Positions 39,131 to 52,900 of a stretch of 64,000 bases of DNA are shown piece by piece. Position 1 is the first letter of the stretch. Each line of letters begins with the position of its first letter. Origin of the DNA: Pempheris klunzingeri. Lineage: Eukaryota; Chordata; Actinopteri; Acropomatiformes; Pempheridae. The stretch spans positions 20,122,191 through 20,186,190 of the forward strand of contig NC_092026.1 in the NCBI RefSeq assembly GCF_042242105.1. Reading direction: 5' to 3'. The notes beneath the pieces were generated by a model, which saw only the letters and a list, made by a program, of their open reading frames with translations, did not search any database and was not told where the DNA came from. The position numbers and the translations under genes were made by a program.

Positions 39131-39689
39131 ATATGGTGGTTAATTGATAAAGGGCGGGGGAAGCTCGCCGGCTTTGATTGGCCCTCTGTGGGAAATGGAG
39201 GAGGACGTTAGCTGCCATCGCTGTCTTACGGGGTCCTGATTTAACTTAATGTGGTTTTTCTGCTCCATCAGCGCCATTGTGTTTAAAACCCACTTCCCTT
39301 CAAGCCAAATACTGTGCGTCTGTGGGATTTCTGTGAGTTTGTCATATTCCTTGCGCGCTCTTTGTCTTTCATTCATACTTTGTCTCAGGAGGAAGCGCCC
39401 CTCATCCCGTACCAATAAACCCACTAAGTTTTACCAGACGGGAGGAGATTTTAGATCCCAGCAGTCGTGAGGAAAAACCTCAACAACATGCCAGCCCCAA
39501 ACCACAGAACTCAAATGACTAACAGCCTCTTCCTGATGCATCATCATAAGCTTTTCTCTTCCCTAATAGCAGAGGACTGAACACCTTATGTACAAAGGCA
39601 GTCATGCTTCATGCTGACTAATAATCTGAATGTGCAACATTCTGTGTTCAATAAGTCATCTGTGCAATAATCAGCATTTTATATTTATA

Positions 39690-39840
39690 TTTTATTTCTA
39701 TTTATTGTATATACTCTGTACATACAGCTATTCTAGTCTATTATATTCCTATATTTCTCTTGTGTTTCTCAACTGTAATGCCCCTGTAATGCAACTGTAA
39801 GTTACCACCCAGAGATAAATAAAGTATTTCTGATTCTCAA
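39690..39840 (+). repeat. LINE 3' tail
   Basis: This is an AT-rich tail with TACTCTGTACATACAGCTAT and a terminal AGAGATAAATAAAGTATTTC, typical of fish non-LTR 3' ends. Confidence 0.5.
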
Positions 39841-41984
39841 CAACATATCTCTGCAAAAGAGAGAGTCCGTCCTCTGAATGCCACGCGACATGGGCAAACA
39901 CTTACTCTAGATACTGTGGAGTTGCAGCGGATTCACGTGGAGAAGCCGATTTAAGTGGAGTGACAGACCATATATTTTTAGACTGGCAATAAGCTTAATC
40001 TAAACAGTGTTTTTATCTAATGGCTGTGGAAGTTTGGCTGGAACTTGCGCTCCCAGACAGAGAAACTTTGGCCAAAACAACAATCTGAATTCATCGCTTG
40101 GTCTAAATGTTTAGCCGCTACCTCATAAAAACAACAATTACAGCAAATACACTGCGAGATGAGTCATTCAAAAGCGAAGAGCAGCTCATACTGGTGCTGC
40201 AAACATCTCCAACTACAGGAAATAAGGAAATTACAGATGACACAGACATGTAGAGTATCTATCAGCTTGTTACATCGCTATAGCAACCATAGCCAAAAGT
40301 CATGCAGGCCGCACATGTATCCTAATGCCTTAGAGAGCAATTAAAGAAAAAAGAAAGACTACGAATAGAGGTAAGAATCCCTTCCTCCGTTGGCTCCTGT
40401 GGCCGCTAGAGGTGCAACACAAACAGATTACTCCTCTGAGGATCATGAATATCTCTGTCAAATCTGATGGTATTCTTGCGAGTATTTGTCTAGATTTCTT
40501 CTTATGAGGCAGAATTACTAAAACTGGCTGAACTAACGCTGGGGATGGGTAACGTTGGGAAGTTGTCCTCGGTGATCCAGTTTTGTGAAACATGCTGGAT
40601 GTGCAGACGAACAGATGGATCAACAGACGTCTGAGCAAAACGCCAAATTGCCAAAAAACGCTGTGACAGCCTGTTGTTCCGTGTATTCTGTTATTTTACT
40701 GTGAACAATTGTTGATGTACTCACTTGTCCTAAACCTGCCTCATTTACTAACATTAATACATTATAATATAAGACAAAATCCCACATTAACAAGTCAGAT
40801 TAATCACCACCAGAGCTTTGATGATTCATCAATCATGATTGTTGCCGTCTTAACATTACAGTTATTTTCTTAAATATCTTTAACACGGCTAAATATTCTT
40901 TTACATCATCTTGGGCCTTTTTCCATCGCTTCATAAACCAAATGATTTATATGATTGATCAAGCTGCAGCCCCAATCATCACACTGACTCAAATTAGTAA
41001 AATATGATTAGTAAATACAAAATGTAGAGAACTTTGTGATAATACTAACGGCCACAATACGATTGTATGGAGAGAATTTAATTACCACACAGGTCTGTAT
41101 ATACAATAAATACAATTGTATGACACAGCTGTGTTTGACATGTTGAATGAACATCAGGCTAAATACAATTAAGTCAAAACAAAGTGGCTGCAGAGTTTTC
41201 TGGACGTCTGAGTCGATTGTTGAAGTAGATTTGGATTTAGATTTGGATCTGTGCAGGTTTAACGACGGATTCCTCTCCGTGTGGCGGCTGAATATCAGCA
41301 TAAAAAGACAGGTCGCTCTTCCGGTTTTCATTCTGAAGGCCCGACATCGACTTTTAGCGCCGACCTTTCAGCCGAATGAAGCATTTATATTTTCATTATC
41401 ATGTCAACGTGACGTCACAACTCCTTCATTTGACCTGTTATCCACATAAGGACATACAGGGAAAGCAGATGAGGAGTGGTTTGGGTGGTCTTTTGAAGGA
41501 GAGCCGACATGAAACTGTGTCTTTCAAAAGAAACAAAAGCTTGAATAGAGCAAAGAAACTGGTTTGCAATTCTAGCCTCACATCACCTAATAGTGCAGGA
41601 TGACATGACCGAAAAATCTACATGATTGGTTTATGGTCTGCTTCAGTCCTGAGTGACCAGTGACCAGTTAAAGACTTTGGGTTTCCAGGCTGGATTTTGA
41701 ACTGATTTGGTTGTTTGGATTGTACTGGCAGTTATCGCAGCTCTTCTCAGTTTCATTTTATACAATTTAAACTATTTTTTCCGCCAATTTCACACACAAA
41801 GATCTGTTTATTAATAATGGTTCGTTCTACTCAGCCAATAATGGCTGTAGAGGGCACTCTGCGTCTCTGGAGGAGCTTTGTCAAGTCTGAGAAAATAACA
41901 TATCTAACAGAAAGACTGCTAGAAGCTGGAGGTGCAGAGTTTGAAAAGACGTGTTAATTAGTGAGGTTTGGAGGTGTTTTTTTT

Positions 41985-42180
41985 TTTAAAACTTCTGACA
42001 GAGTCAGGCTAGCTTTGTTCTCCTGTTTCCAGTCTTAATGCTAAGCTAAGCTAAACTAAGGGACTGCTGGTTGTACCTTCATATCTACTGGACAGGTATG
42101 GTGGCGATATCAATCAGTCGAATTCTCTGCAAGAACATAGATAAGCCATTCTCCTTTCCCCCGAAATATCAAACCATTAC
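41985..42180. repeat. fish interspersed repeat (TGCTAAGCTAAGCTAA type)
   Basis: CCTGTTTCCAGTCTTAATGC, TAAGCTAAGCTAAACTAAGG and GGTTGTACCTTCATATCTAC are diagnostic phrases of an abundant fish family. The end CCGAAATATCAAACCATTAC is the inverted partner of the 4875-4968 fragment. Confidence 0.6.
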
Positions 42181-44127
42181 CTTAATAGCTACTTCCAATG
42201 TGGATATATTTAGATCTGTGAGAGCGTCTGAATTCCAGTAACTCAGTGCATTTGGTTAATGTATCAAGCCCTGCTGTAATTATACATGATAACACACAGC
42301 CGCTGAATGCCTTTACCCTGTGCACCGGGGTACCTTGTGTTTCTTTTCTCCAGCGGGATCCCTCGCCCTGATCCCTGAGCAGCACTGGGTCAAACACGGT
42401 TGGCGAGAATATGACACAACACTTGATCTACAGAGGTGTGGTCCACTGTCGAGGTGGATAAGGTTTCCTATTCATCCCAGTGTCCTCTGGCCTACTTAAT
42501 GAACTTCACGGGACTCTTCTCAGCGCCTCCAGTCAGCAGCTTTTAAGTTAAAGACTGAGAGCAACAGCCTGTTCTCTAAAAACATAACCTGCTGTTGTTT
42601 ATGGCTTCTGATTCTTCCATGAACACACAGGCTCCTTTCTCTGTTTCTGGACAGTCATTGTTAACCAAACACTGGTGGGATTTTCTTTTTCTACATAAAG
42701 ATTTCTCACAACCTCAAAGCTTCAGAAAAAAAAAAGAAAAAAGAAAAGAAAATGACCCTTGTTCACTCCACTCTTGGCTGAATTTAAAAGCCAGCAACAG
42801 GCCGGTTCAGTAATCTGTGATTTGAGATTAAACAGTTATGATGTCGGGCCAAAGGGAGCGTAAAGCCATTTAATATGTATCATTAACTGATAGCAAAGAT
42901 AACCGTTTTCTGTACAAACTAAGCTGCATGCTCACTCATTATAGGCACAAAAGAAACTTTAGACTAGGCACCAACCAACAAAACTAAGAAAAATAACTAA
43001 AATAAATCAATATAACATCTAATTATCTTTTCAAATATATGTTCTTTATCTCTGCATACATTATGGTCTGTACCAGGTAAGTGGTCCTTTTGGTTTATAA
43101 ATTTATTTATGTTTTTATCTAAAAACACTGAAATTTACTCTACAGAACAGAATCAGCTTAAAACAATCAACATGTGTAAAGTATGTGTTTCATTTTAGAA
43201 CGTAAACTTCTCATGTCCTCGTCAAATTTTATTACAGAGGACATGACCTTGGTGCTCTTAATAGTGGCTAAAAGCCATGCCAAAGACACCTCACTTTAAA
43301 TAAGACATTATAGCCAAGATTACACCTATTCGCCTGTATAATAATAATAAATTATTATTAAGGTGGGTATGAAATTTAAAAACTGACATCGGATGCCTGA
43401 TCAGATTCTTACATTTGTTTACTGAGTGATCAGACATCTCCTAAATTAAATTAGTGAAGTTCTTTCTTGGCTTTTAGTCCAGACAAAATCAAACATTGGT
43501 GTATTTTACAGGAAAGTAGCTTGTTGTTTAAATAAAAAAGGCACTTTCAAGAAAAAAAAGCAAGCAATTATCCACCTCTATCCTCCATGGACGTCTTTTT
43601 TCCCTTTTAAAAAAGTATTTCTATCCCTTTATTTTGGCGTTTTCATGTCTCTCTCTCTAATCTAATGTCTCCTTTGCATTATGTAATTAACTGTGCCATA
43701 TAAATAAATATAAAACTCAACTCATCTTTAAAAAAAAGAAGTCTACATGTTGATGTCAAATCCAAAAAGTTCAGCAAAGTAATGCTGCTCAATAAATTGT
43801 TCAAACCATCAATTATGATAAAAGCAACCATTAATCAGGAATGCTGCTGTAAACATGCAGCTCGAGTCGCATTACGTTTAAAACAAGCAGATGTAGGTTT
43901 TACAGCCTCCATGTTCCCAAAGGCAAAAAAGAAATCAAGCTGTCATCAAACATTTGAAGCTGCTGGCGCTGAGACAGCAGCTGTCAGGGTGGAAAAGCAA
44001 TCTGGGCCATCTCCGAAATGACCAGCTCCATTCAAACAGCCATTTGAGGCCTGATATACCAACTGTGAAAATAAGTGTGCACACAGCCAGGGTCCGGCAG
44101 GGGAAGAGGCTCATCACTGTACCAGGG

Positions 44128-44327
<200 letters not shown>

Positions 44328-44435
44328 GGCTGACCACCACCCACTGCTGCCTGCAACGACATCAGTAAAACCAACGAAAGACAAGACAACTGCTACTGTC
44401 AGCCTGCGTGCACACATGGCCAGCAAACCAGAGCA

Positions 44436-44480
44436 GGTGTGTGTGTGTGAGTGTGTGAGGGTGTGTGTGTGTGTGTGTGT
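44436..44480. repeat. interrupted (GT)n tract
   Basis: GTGTGTGTGT runs with GAGTGTGTGAGG interruptions. They lie 111 nt after the (CA)98 tract and are inverted relative to it. Confidence 0.85.
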
Positions 44481-45379
44481 ACAAATCTAACAGGATATGG
44501 TTGAATCAACAGGCCTGTCCTCTGCTCAGCGCTGTGATTCAAAGAGACCCCTGCACACAATCTGTCTTCATATCCAAACAAAGTATTGAGGAGACAGGAA
44601 GTGGCTCAGCGAGCTGAGCTGAGCTGAGATAGATGTGGTTCACATACAGGACTCTGATCCATTAGGCAGCCTGAGGTTTATGCATTTTCTTTTAAATCCA
44701 GTCAGACAAACATTAAAAGGTCAGTTCAACAACATTTCACAATCTTAACCCTGTCGTGGTGGCTACTCATGCAGACAGTTTCAGTTTTATGCCGAGACTC
44801 TCCGCTCTGGTACCATCATGAGGCTGAGTTTAATCTAATTTACGGCCTTTGGAGCATTTAAAAATGACATTTGAAAAACTCAGCAACAACATGGCTTTCA
44901 AAGAGGAGTGGCTCGGTCAGGCTAGATGATCTACAGATGCAAAAGACAGACAGTCCTCACTGGGAACTATTTTCTAGCCACTGAAAACGGTCCACACACG
45001 ACAGCATTAAGCATTACTGTAGATCTCCTGGAGAGAAAACACATACCGAGTTTAAATTAACGGTCAGTTAATCAGTTAGCTTGTTGGCAGTGGCTACAAT
45101 GCCTTCGATATTCTCTGCTGCCTGAGAAAAACGATAGATTGATCCTTCATTAAATCATTTTACAGTTTTTAGTTCCCATTTTCGACCACTTCTTAAGTCA
45201 GACATTAAAAGCCCATTTTATCTTAACAGTGTTGCTTGTTCAGGACTTTTATTTGTCGATAAAACAAACCAAAGGCACACAGGGGCTAAAAGGTGACTGT
45301 GTTTTCTGTGATTTGGCTGAACTGGCCCTTTAAGCATAAAGACAAACTGACTGGCTGATGACATTAGTAAATTACCAAC

Positions 45380-45550
45380 AATTTCTATAATCATGTTTAG
45401 GTTATTTATGAAGCTACAATGTCAACAACAAAAGAATCTGCTAGTTTCAGCTTCTCGAATGTGAGATTTGATGCCTTGTTCTGTTTTAGATCATTAAAAT
45501 ATTGAATATTTGGGGGTTTAGGACTTCTGGTTGGAATAATACAGTAATTT
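45380..45550. repeat. hAT-like MITE fragment
   Basis: TTTCAGCTTCTCGAATGTGA, followed by TTCTGTTTTAGATCATTAAA and GAATATTTGGGGGTTTAGGA, matches the interior of the family seen at 19384-19741. Confidence 0.55.
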
Positions 45551-46174
45551 TTCTGACGAGTTATCGAATCCTGATCAGACAAAACATTAAGTTAGTTAAT
45601 TTAGGACAAACTGGACAGACTGGAGTGGACTAACTCAGAAATTAACCATGATGCTCCTACATGCTGCTTCAAAGCACATGTGTCAATAAATGTTTCTCTC
45701 TAAATATATATTATTTCTTAATCTTCTGTGGTATCACACTGATGTTACCGTAAAATTCATGTTTGCACTGACCATCTGCTACTTTATGGTTTATATGTCC
45801 CGTTTTATCACTATAATAATCCCACTGGAAGCAGTTTAAAGTGATACTGTGGTACTTTGTGTCACTCTGATGAGTATTAAAGGTGTTTTTTCTCGCAAAG
45901 AAAGTCCACAACTCTCATTTTCACTATAAAATAAAGAAGTTATGAGCCCAGCTGGTGTATCAAACCCTCACCACAGATGAGGACAATCGGGGCCTGTTGT
46001 TACAGCAGCAACATGAACAGTTTCAGTTTGAACGGCGAAACGATGCAAAAAGCCATTTGGGCACATTCTCGCTTTACATTATGGGATGTGGTGGAGCATG
46101 CACCAGGAGTCGAGCTGCATGAATAATTCAGCATTATTCCACATGCACAAAGGGCCACCGAAAGGCTGACTTAC

Positions 46175-46225
46175 TGTGAGGAGCCGGGAGCATTTAGGGC
46201 GAATATACAACAAGAGTTGTGCGAC
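46175..46225 (-). other. vangl2: candidate non-coding vangl2 5' exon
   Basis: On the - strand an acceptor (TTTCATTTTGTAG) precedes 46225 and a strong donor (CACA|GTAAGTC) follows 46175. The 51-nt segment has no start codon. It is purely a splice-signal prediction. Confidence 0.2.
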
Positions 46226-46797
46226 CTACAAAATGAAAAAGGAGGGTGTTGTAGTAGCGCAGGACAATGGGAGACTCCCAGGCCCCACTGGTCGCGTCCT
46301 GATGCCAAATTATCCAAATGCTCGTAGCCTTTCTTCCCCCTTTTCCTTTTCCAGACGGGACGCCCTCGCTGTAAATGAATGGAGGCACTCAAATTCCCAG
46401 CTTTCCTCCACCGAGGAGAAAATTCAAACCCTTCGGCCTACAATCAAACTGGACGCGATTATTCCTCCCATGCGCATCTCTCTCCGGATCATTCCTATCC
46501 TTTAGATTGGTTTACAGACACAACACTCTTCCTCCCACGTTTCAAAACGCTCCCAAGAGCTACGTGGCCTCGGTGTGAACAACAATAGGGCCGATGAGGG
46601 TCCTAAACTTCCCTGCGGTTTCAAAAAAAAAAAAGGCGACCATTGCGTCCTGTCGACTATTGTTTGGGGAAACCGGAGATCTCCGGCGCCCCAAATCCTC
46701 TCCTCTCTTTCCGCGTTACGGCGCAGCACATGCACCCAAATCCCCGCCGGCAGCGATTCAAGACATTTTATCCAAAGAGAGAAAAAAACACTACTTA

Positions 46798-46990
46798 CTT
46801 ATTCCAGATAGTCCATTCAGGTATTTTCTCACTTTCCACTTTCTTTCCACTCAGCCGTAGCGCCGTGCGCCCCGCCTCCGCTCCACTTTGGCCCCTCCTC
46901 TGTGCGCCCTGGGGGACCAGGCCCGTGAAGGCTGCGCGGCTCAGCCACAACACATTTATCACCGCCGGGATGTTTCTGTGAGGGGATAAT
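46798..46990 (-). promoter_or_regulatory. vangl2: candidate vangl2 promoter and first non-coding exon
   Basis: CpG and GC content rise between about 46400 and 46990. On the - strand a consensus donor, ATAA|GTAAGTAG, lies at 46798. No other gene is seen nearby, and the next - strand gene is vangl2. The exact start site is not visible. Confidence 0.35.
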
Positions 46991-47087
46991 GTCACACACA
47001 GAGTGGTTCCTGTAATGCGCCATAAAGCAGAGGGACAGTTTGTGGAAGCAGCTGATGAAGTAAAAAAAAAAAAAAAAAAAAAATCCC

Positions 47088-47089
<2 letters not shown>

Positions 47090-47118
<29 letters not shown>
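47090..47118. repeat. (ATC)n trinucleotide repeat
   Basis: About ten TCA/ATC units directly follow a 22-nt poly(A) run. Confidence 0.9.
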
Positions 47119-48875
47119 GTCTGTCTGATCTTTGTGGAGCTGCAAAAAAAGGACATTTTTACATACAAAGGTTGGATATAATAACTTCTTTCCAAACCTC
47201 AGAATAATTTATTGTTCCTGTAATTCTCCAGCAACAGTACTGAGATTTAAAAACTGGGTGAATCAAGTCCTGCTCCCACTTACCGCACATAAAAGACACA
47301 TATAAAACATTTATTTTACTTTTTTTCTTGCATAACATACATTTCTTGTCTGTAATTTGATGCTTGCTTCCACCATTTTGTGTCAAATTATTTGAGAAGT
47401 GATTATATTTGATATGATTTTTCTAAATTTGGAGCATTATAGTTTGTAAGGGTTAGAGGAAAAGGAGATTAAAGGTCTTTTCAGCTGGTTAAATCTACAT
47501 AATCTGATCATATGACGACTTCCTTTTTCATATATGATGATGTTTTAATAGCACATACAAATCTAATTTAAAGCTGAAAGTGTCCTTCCACATTACACAC
47601 TAGTCATTTTGTTTCCCCGTGTTGTATTTCTACTTCTGTCTTCTCTGAATGAGAGACACCTACTGGCCTGTTTATCTGTCTTTGAAGAGCGACTCCTTCT
47701 CATGTTGTTTTCCCTCAGGTTTTCTCCCCCATTGAAGGATTTTTCTGTTTTCCTTATCCGGATCAAAAGGTCTAAGGATGGAGGGTGTTCAATAATATGC
47801 AAACTGCAAAACCCTGTGAGGGAAATTTGTGATCCTTTTTTAATTATTATACTTGGTGTGAGTATTGTTTTGTACAATCAGGCTGATTTTCACAGTAAGA
47901 ACAAACCCAGGAGACCCCAACACATTTAAACTTTTAGATTGAAGAGAAGAGATTAATAGTATTACATTTAGGGTTTGATTAGGATCTGTGATGTGACACC
48001 TCCTCGTGTTCACAAGATAAATCTGAAGCTGTAACAAGATGATCAGCAGGAAACCAAAACAAACATACTATAGTTCCTCCAAAATCATCATCATCATGTT
48101 TTTGAATGCAGTCTGGCCTTTGTGGAGCTGTAAAGAAACATTTGTGTCCAAACCAGCCGCATTTACATATATTTTATTATATCTTTGCCTTTTTGTGAGA
48201 TATAAAGATAGTTTTAATGCCTTTGAGGATAGAACTTTTCTTTGAACTCCTCACAACTCATCGACGTGCTGCATTTAAGGGGTGAAAAGGTCAAAAGGCT
48301 GAGCTCTACCGGCTTAGATATTATGACTTAATACATTTTTAAACTCGTCCTGGTTGGCAAATAGCCGCTCATGCATCCAAAACGAGACAATTTAACTTTC
48401 TTAGCCTGATTTAGGTGCTACAATGAAGCGACAAACTGAGACTGCAGCACTTCAAAAGCACAAAAAACCCAATATTTTGGCCTCATACGTTTTATTACTC
48501 ATGCTGACACATTTCAGCCTACAAGCCTTTAGTAGAGCACCACAACCTTAAGGAAGAGTTCATATCACTGTTTCTTAAGGTAACACAAGTTGGTATCTCC
48601 CAACATGGACGATCTCTTATTCCCGTTAAAAAGAGGATGATGTCTCTCTGGTGGTGCTCTGATAAAAGGTCTGTTTGCCAAAATGCATCCAACTGGAAAT
48701 AAAATAGTAAACTGAGGCCAAAGGCTTTGATTAATAACATTTGTAGTGTTTTTGGACCGCTGCATTCAGAGTCCGTACACCCTTCGTTTAGATCAGTGAG
48801 CTCTTTCAACCAAAAACATCAATTACATTTCAGAGGTCCGCTGACAATGAAAGAAAAACTGGAAAAGAAGCAATG

Positions 48876-48881
48876 TTTATT
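48876..48881 (-). terminator. ncstn: candidate polyA signal of ncstn
   Basis: AATAAA on the - strand lies about 1.1 kb after the ncstn stop codon. Confidence 0.35.
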
Positions 48882-49475
48882 TCTTCATCAAGGCATCACA
48901 ATTGGTCATTGATTCCAGCCATTAAATGAAGCGTCCATCAACAACAACAAAAAATTAAAACCTTCTTGCGTGTTGTCACAATTTTCAGGAATCATCATTA
49001 AAAAAAAATTTAAAAAAAACCTTGTGACAAAAAGTACGAACCAAAAAGAGTGCACAGCCAGAGTACCAGCGCATTTCAGGTGTCAAAACACACGATTTTC
49101 TGACGGAATTTGACGATTTTTGGCAGCTGATTGACGTGAAGTGTTTGTCAGCCACGTTAGACTTCTTGGGGAAATTCTTCTTCTCCACACAAATATCACA
49201 ATATGTGAAATTGCAGTGGGTCTACAACTACATACACATGTAGTTATAGGAGAACCGGGACTGAACAATATAAATATTTGGGATTTTTGTCAACTTCCCA
49301 GGATCTAGAACTTATCAAAATACTTCACCACACATTTCCAGAGCTTGCAAAACCTTATTTAAATTTTACTACTTGTTCACTTACTCAAAAAGTGGTTTCT
49401 TATCATTAGAACAGATTGATAAGTTAACTACACTGACGGAGAAGACAGCTACAGTATTGCACATACCATCGCAAT

Positions 49476-49509
<34 letters not shown>

Positions 49510-49999
49510 GTAATTGTTCATACACACTGAATCACACAGCCAAATGCTCACACACTCAGCCACATTTACATATTCACACACCCTCAAAATAATGCTTAAG
49601 TGTCTATCCCGTGACACAGTAAACAAAACATTCTTTGACAATAAAAAGGAAAAAAAAAAAAAAAAAAACCTAAAACAAAAGAAATATAAACATCTTTTCC
49701 ACTGGCAGGTGCCTGACCAGTGTTTGTCTGACCCTGATGAGTCCAGATGCATCCAGGCCAATCCAGTCGGGTCCAGTTCTCATGTCTCGCCTCACCTGAG
49801 TGAGTCCATAAACATGGAGTCGTCGTCTAAATAAACCCTTCACCACTCCTCTCCTGCTGTATCTAACCTGTCTGTGTACCTACATGTGTTGTGTTTCAAA
49901 GAAAAGAGCCCGTCCATGTCTGGTTGGGATAGAAGTAGTAGTTGTACTAGTAATAGTAGTAGTAGTAGTGGTCGTGGGCCTGCGGCACCTCCGTGCGGG

Positions 50000-52900
50000 T
50001 CAGTAGGTGGCGTTGGCGGGCTCCCTCCCCGAGCTGAAGAGCATGTCGGCCTTTGAGCTGATGATGTACGTCAGCAGCAGGGATGTCAACAGCACGGCCA
50101 CACCCACGCCCAGCGTCAGCATCTGGAGGAGTAAAAAGAAACACTTAACCACGGGAATTATCTCATTTCTTATCTTATCTCATTTTTTAAATTGGTAGAA
50201 AACAATATTTACAGGTTCTCTTAGCCATTTGGGGGCAGTTTAACATGCTGTAAATACAATTGTGATGTATTATCCCCTATTGATGTTGAGTGAACTTGCT
50301 AACAATCCTCTATTTACACATGTAGCAGACACAGAGTGAGCTTAGCATTTATTTGGAAACGTGTTATCGTCCACTTGAATCAACATTTACTCTACTTTTA
50401 GCTCTGGTTTGGTCTCAGCTGACACCTCAGGAGAACGTCTGGTTCCTTAGCTACTCACTAACTTTGTTTGTCTGCTGTTTGCTGATGAGTGTTCAGTGGG
50501 CTTATCAGTGTGTTCTCTGAGAAAAAGCTACCTGTTGTCGCTGGAAATAACACAGATGGGACTAAAACAGTAAACGAGCTAATAATGAGCTGAAAGACAG
50601 TAAAATGCTGCATACGTAGAGGTGAGGGGAACTGCTGACAATTCTCTGTGGGTTTGTCACTTCGAATAGCACCTCTCACATTACAAGTGCTAATTTGATA
50701 CGCTGTGAATATAAAAATATTAGACCAGTGCAGTTTCAGAGCTATGGCACGATGTGTACAATTGTGATATATCTGACTGGCACCCCCTAGTGGAGGCATC
50801 AAACATGACATAGGTTATAAAGTGGCAGAGAGTAATGCATCCTGGTACATTACGATAAACAGGCTGAAGACAAATACACCAGTTTTCACCAAACCTGCCT
50901 CCTTTTTCTACAGAAAACATTTTACAATACAACCATGATGATGTAACCACATAGAAATTCTGCACACTGTCGCTTTAAATGGCAACCATGTTTACTTTTT
51001 GCATCAATGATAATTAATAGTCTATTAAACGAGTCTGGAAGGAGCCTGGATTATGCTGCTTTTTATAATGATTTTACTTTTTTCACAGTTTTAACTACTT
51101 GCTGCTCTGTCCATTGCCTCCTTTAAGACAGAACGATGCGTTCCAGCATCACACTTGTTCAGAAATTCATAATTTTCAAAAGCAATCAGGATTATTTAAT
51201 CATTCACACTCTGACGGTTTAGTTTGTGTTCCATCAGAAATTCACCATGATTACAGTTCTTAATAAAACCACAAAGTTTATAACGTCTCACTTTGAAATC
51301 AGGACCTCCTACAGTATGTGAATAACTAAAATCCAAGGAAACCCTGGGAAAAGTCTTGATGCTTAAGTGTGCATCTGTATAATTTGCGCTGTCTTTGACT
51401 CTGAGGAGTGAAGCTTTACCTCTAGTTCGTGACTGGCCACCAGGAATATGCGTCCTTTGATGCTCTTCCACCGGGACTCTGTCCACGTTGAGTAATCTTT
51501 GGAGGTGTACTGCCGCAGATCGAAGGCTGGGGACAGCGCCCTGGAAAGACGGACTGTGGAGCGAACACAGAACCCCTCCCTCTCTGTGCCGTTGGGAGGC
51601 ACCGCGCCCTGAACCCACATGTAGTAGTACATCTGGGGGGGGATATTCATATTATTGTTTATTTATAGAACAAGTGGAACGTTGTGCAGATGTTGGTGTT
51701 CCTACTTAATACCAACAGAGGGGAATATAATTTATAATGTAGCTTTATTTTATAATTAAATAATATATTTGTGTTTTTTGTTATCAAAAAAGAATGAACA
51801 TTTTTAAGTCCACACTTGGTGTCACTTTGTCTTCATTTATGTCTTATTCTGTCCATCCACCTTTTTATATACCGCAGGTTTTGAGTTTGAGTCTAATGGC
51901 ATTTCTAGAGCAAAAACAATAAGTATGCAACTATTTTGACGCTGACCAAATAAATCATTTTGCAAGCAGAAATGCTGATGTTGGTGCTGATGTGAGTGTC
52001 CCAAATGTGAAGACATGCTAGCTTGTGATATGATTTGTCTCAGATTAAATGACCAAACAAAATCTATTTAATAAAAGGAGGGCTGTTATAGGTCTTACGT
52101 GTTTGCTCACTGTGTCCTTGTCATCCTCTCTTTGGTTCTGGCAGTTGTCCTGGGTGATGTTGGCAACGCTTCCCGTCAGGTTAGCCAGCAGATACTGGAC
52201 CAGGATGGTCAGTTCACTGGACTGGGGCGCCACACCGACATAGAAGTTTGTCGGCCCGTCAGCTGCCAGACAGAAGAGATTAAGTTGTATTTCTGGGAAT
52301 GACACAACTATCAAAAATGTCCCCGCTGGACACATGTGCACCCTCTGCTGCTCGGAACATTTACTAGTGTCTCATCTGCTCTGATCTAGTTCAATAATGA
52401 GAAAGGGTCTCCGTTTTGTGTTACTTTTCTTTATCTTTTACTGTCTCAATCATTATTGTATGACATTATTGTACACCTGAAACCCTTGTGGAAAATAAAA
52501 TGAATACATTTAAAAAAAGGACAAGCCTGTGTACCAAACTTACCCAGATGGCTCATGAGGTCAGCGTAGATTAATTGGTGGAACCAGGAGTTATTCGACC
52601 GAACAAGAAAACCGTACAGCATTCGGGTGACCTGAAGGAGAGAAAACAGTCACATCTCCTTAGTCACAAAATAAAACACACACCAAATCCCTCCAGAGAG
52701 GCACGAGAAGTTTGCCTTTGGATTACAGATTACACAACTCGTTTCAAAGCATATTTCAAGAGACTGAAGGAGCACAAGCTGCAATTAAACAAAGCAATAT
52801 GTAAAAGGAAGAAAACAAAAACAAATATGAAGAGAATAAAAAGACTTAAAAACAGGATGTCTGGAAGTTAATTGACATCTTCAAGGACAAACATGGAAAA

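Larger units (their letters stand above)
46991..49999. other. intergenic region between vangl2 upstream DNA and ncstn 3' end
   Basis: It contains a 22-nt A run (47062-47083), an (ATC)10 tract (47090-47118), a short (CA)n (49479-49506) and the candidate ncstn 3' UTR. No coding exon was recognised. Confidence 0.55.
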
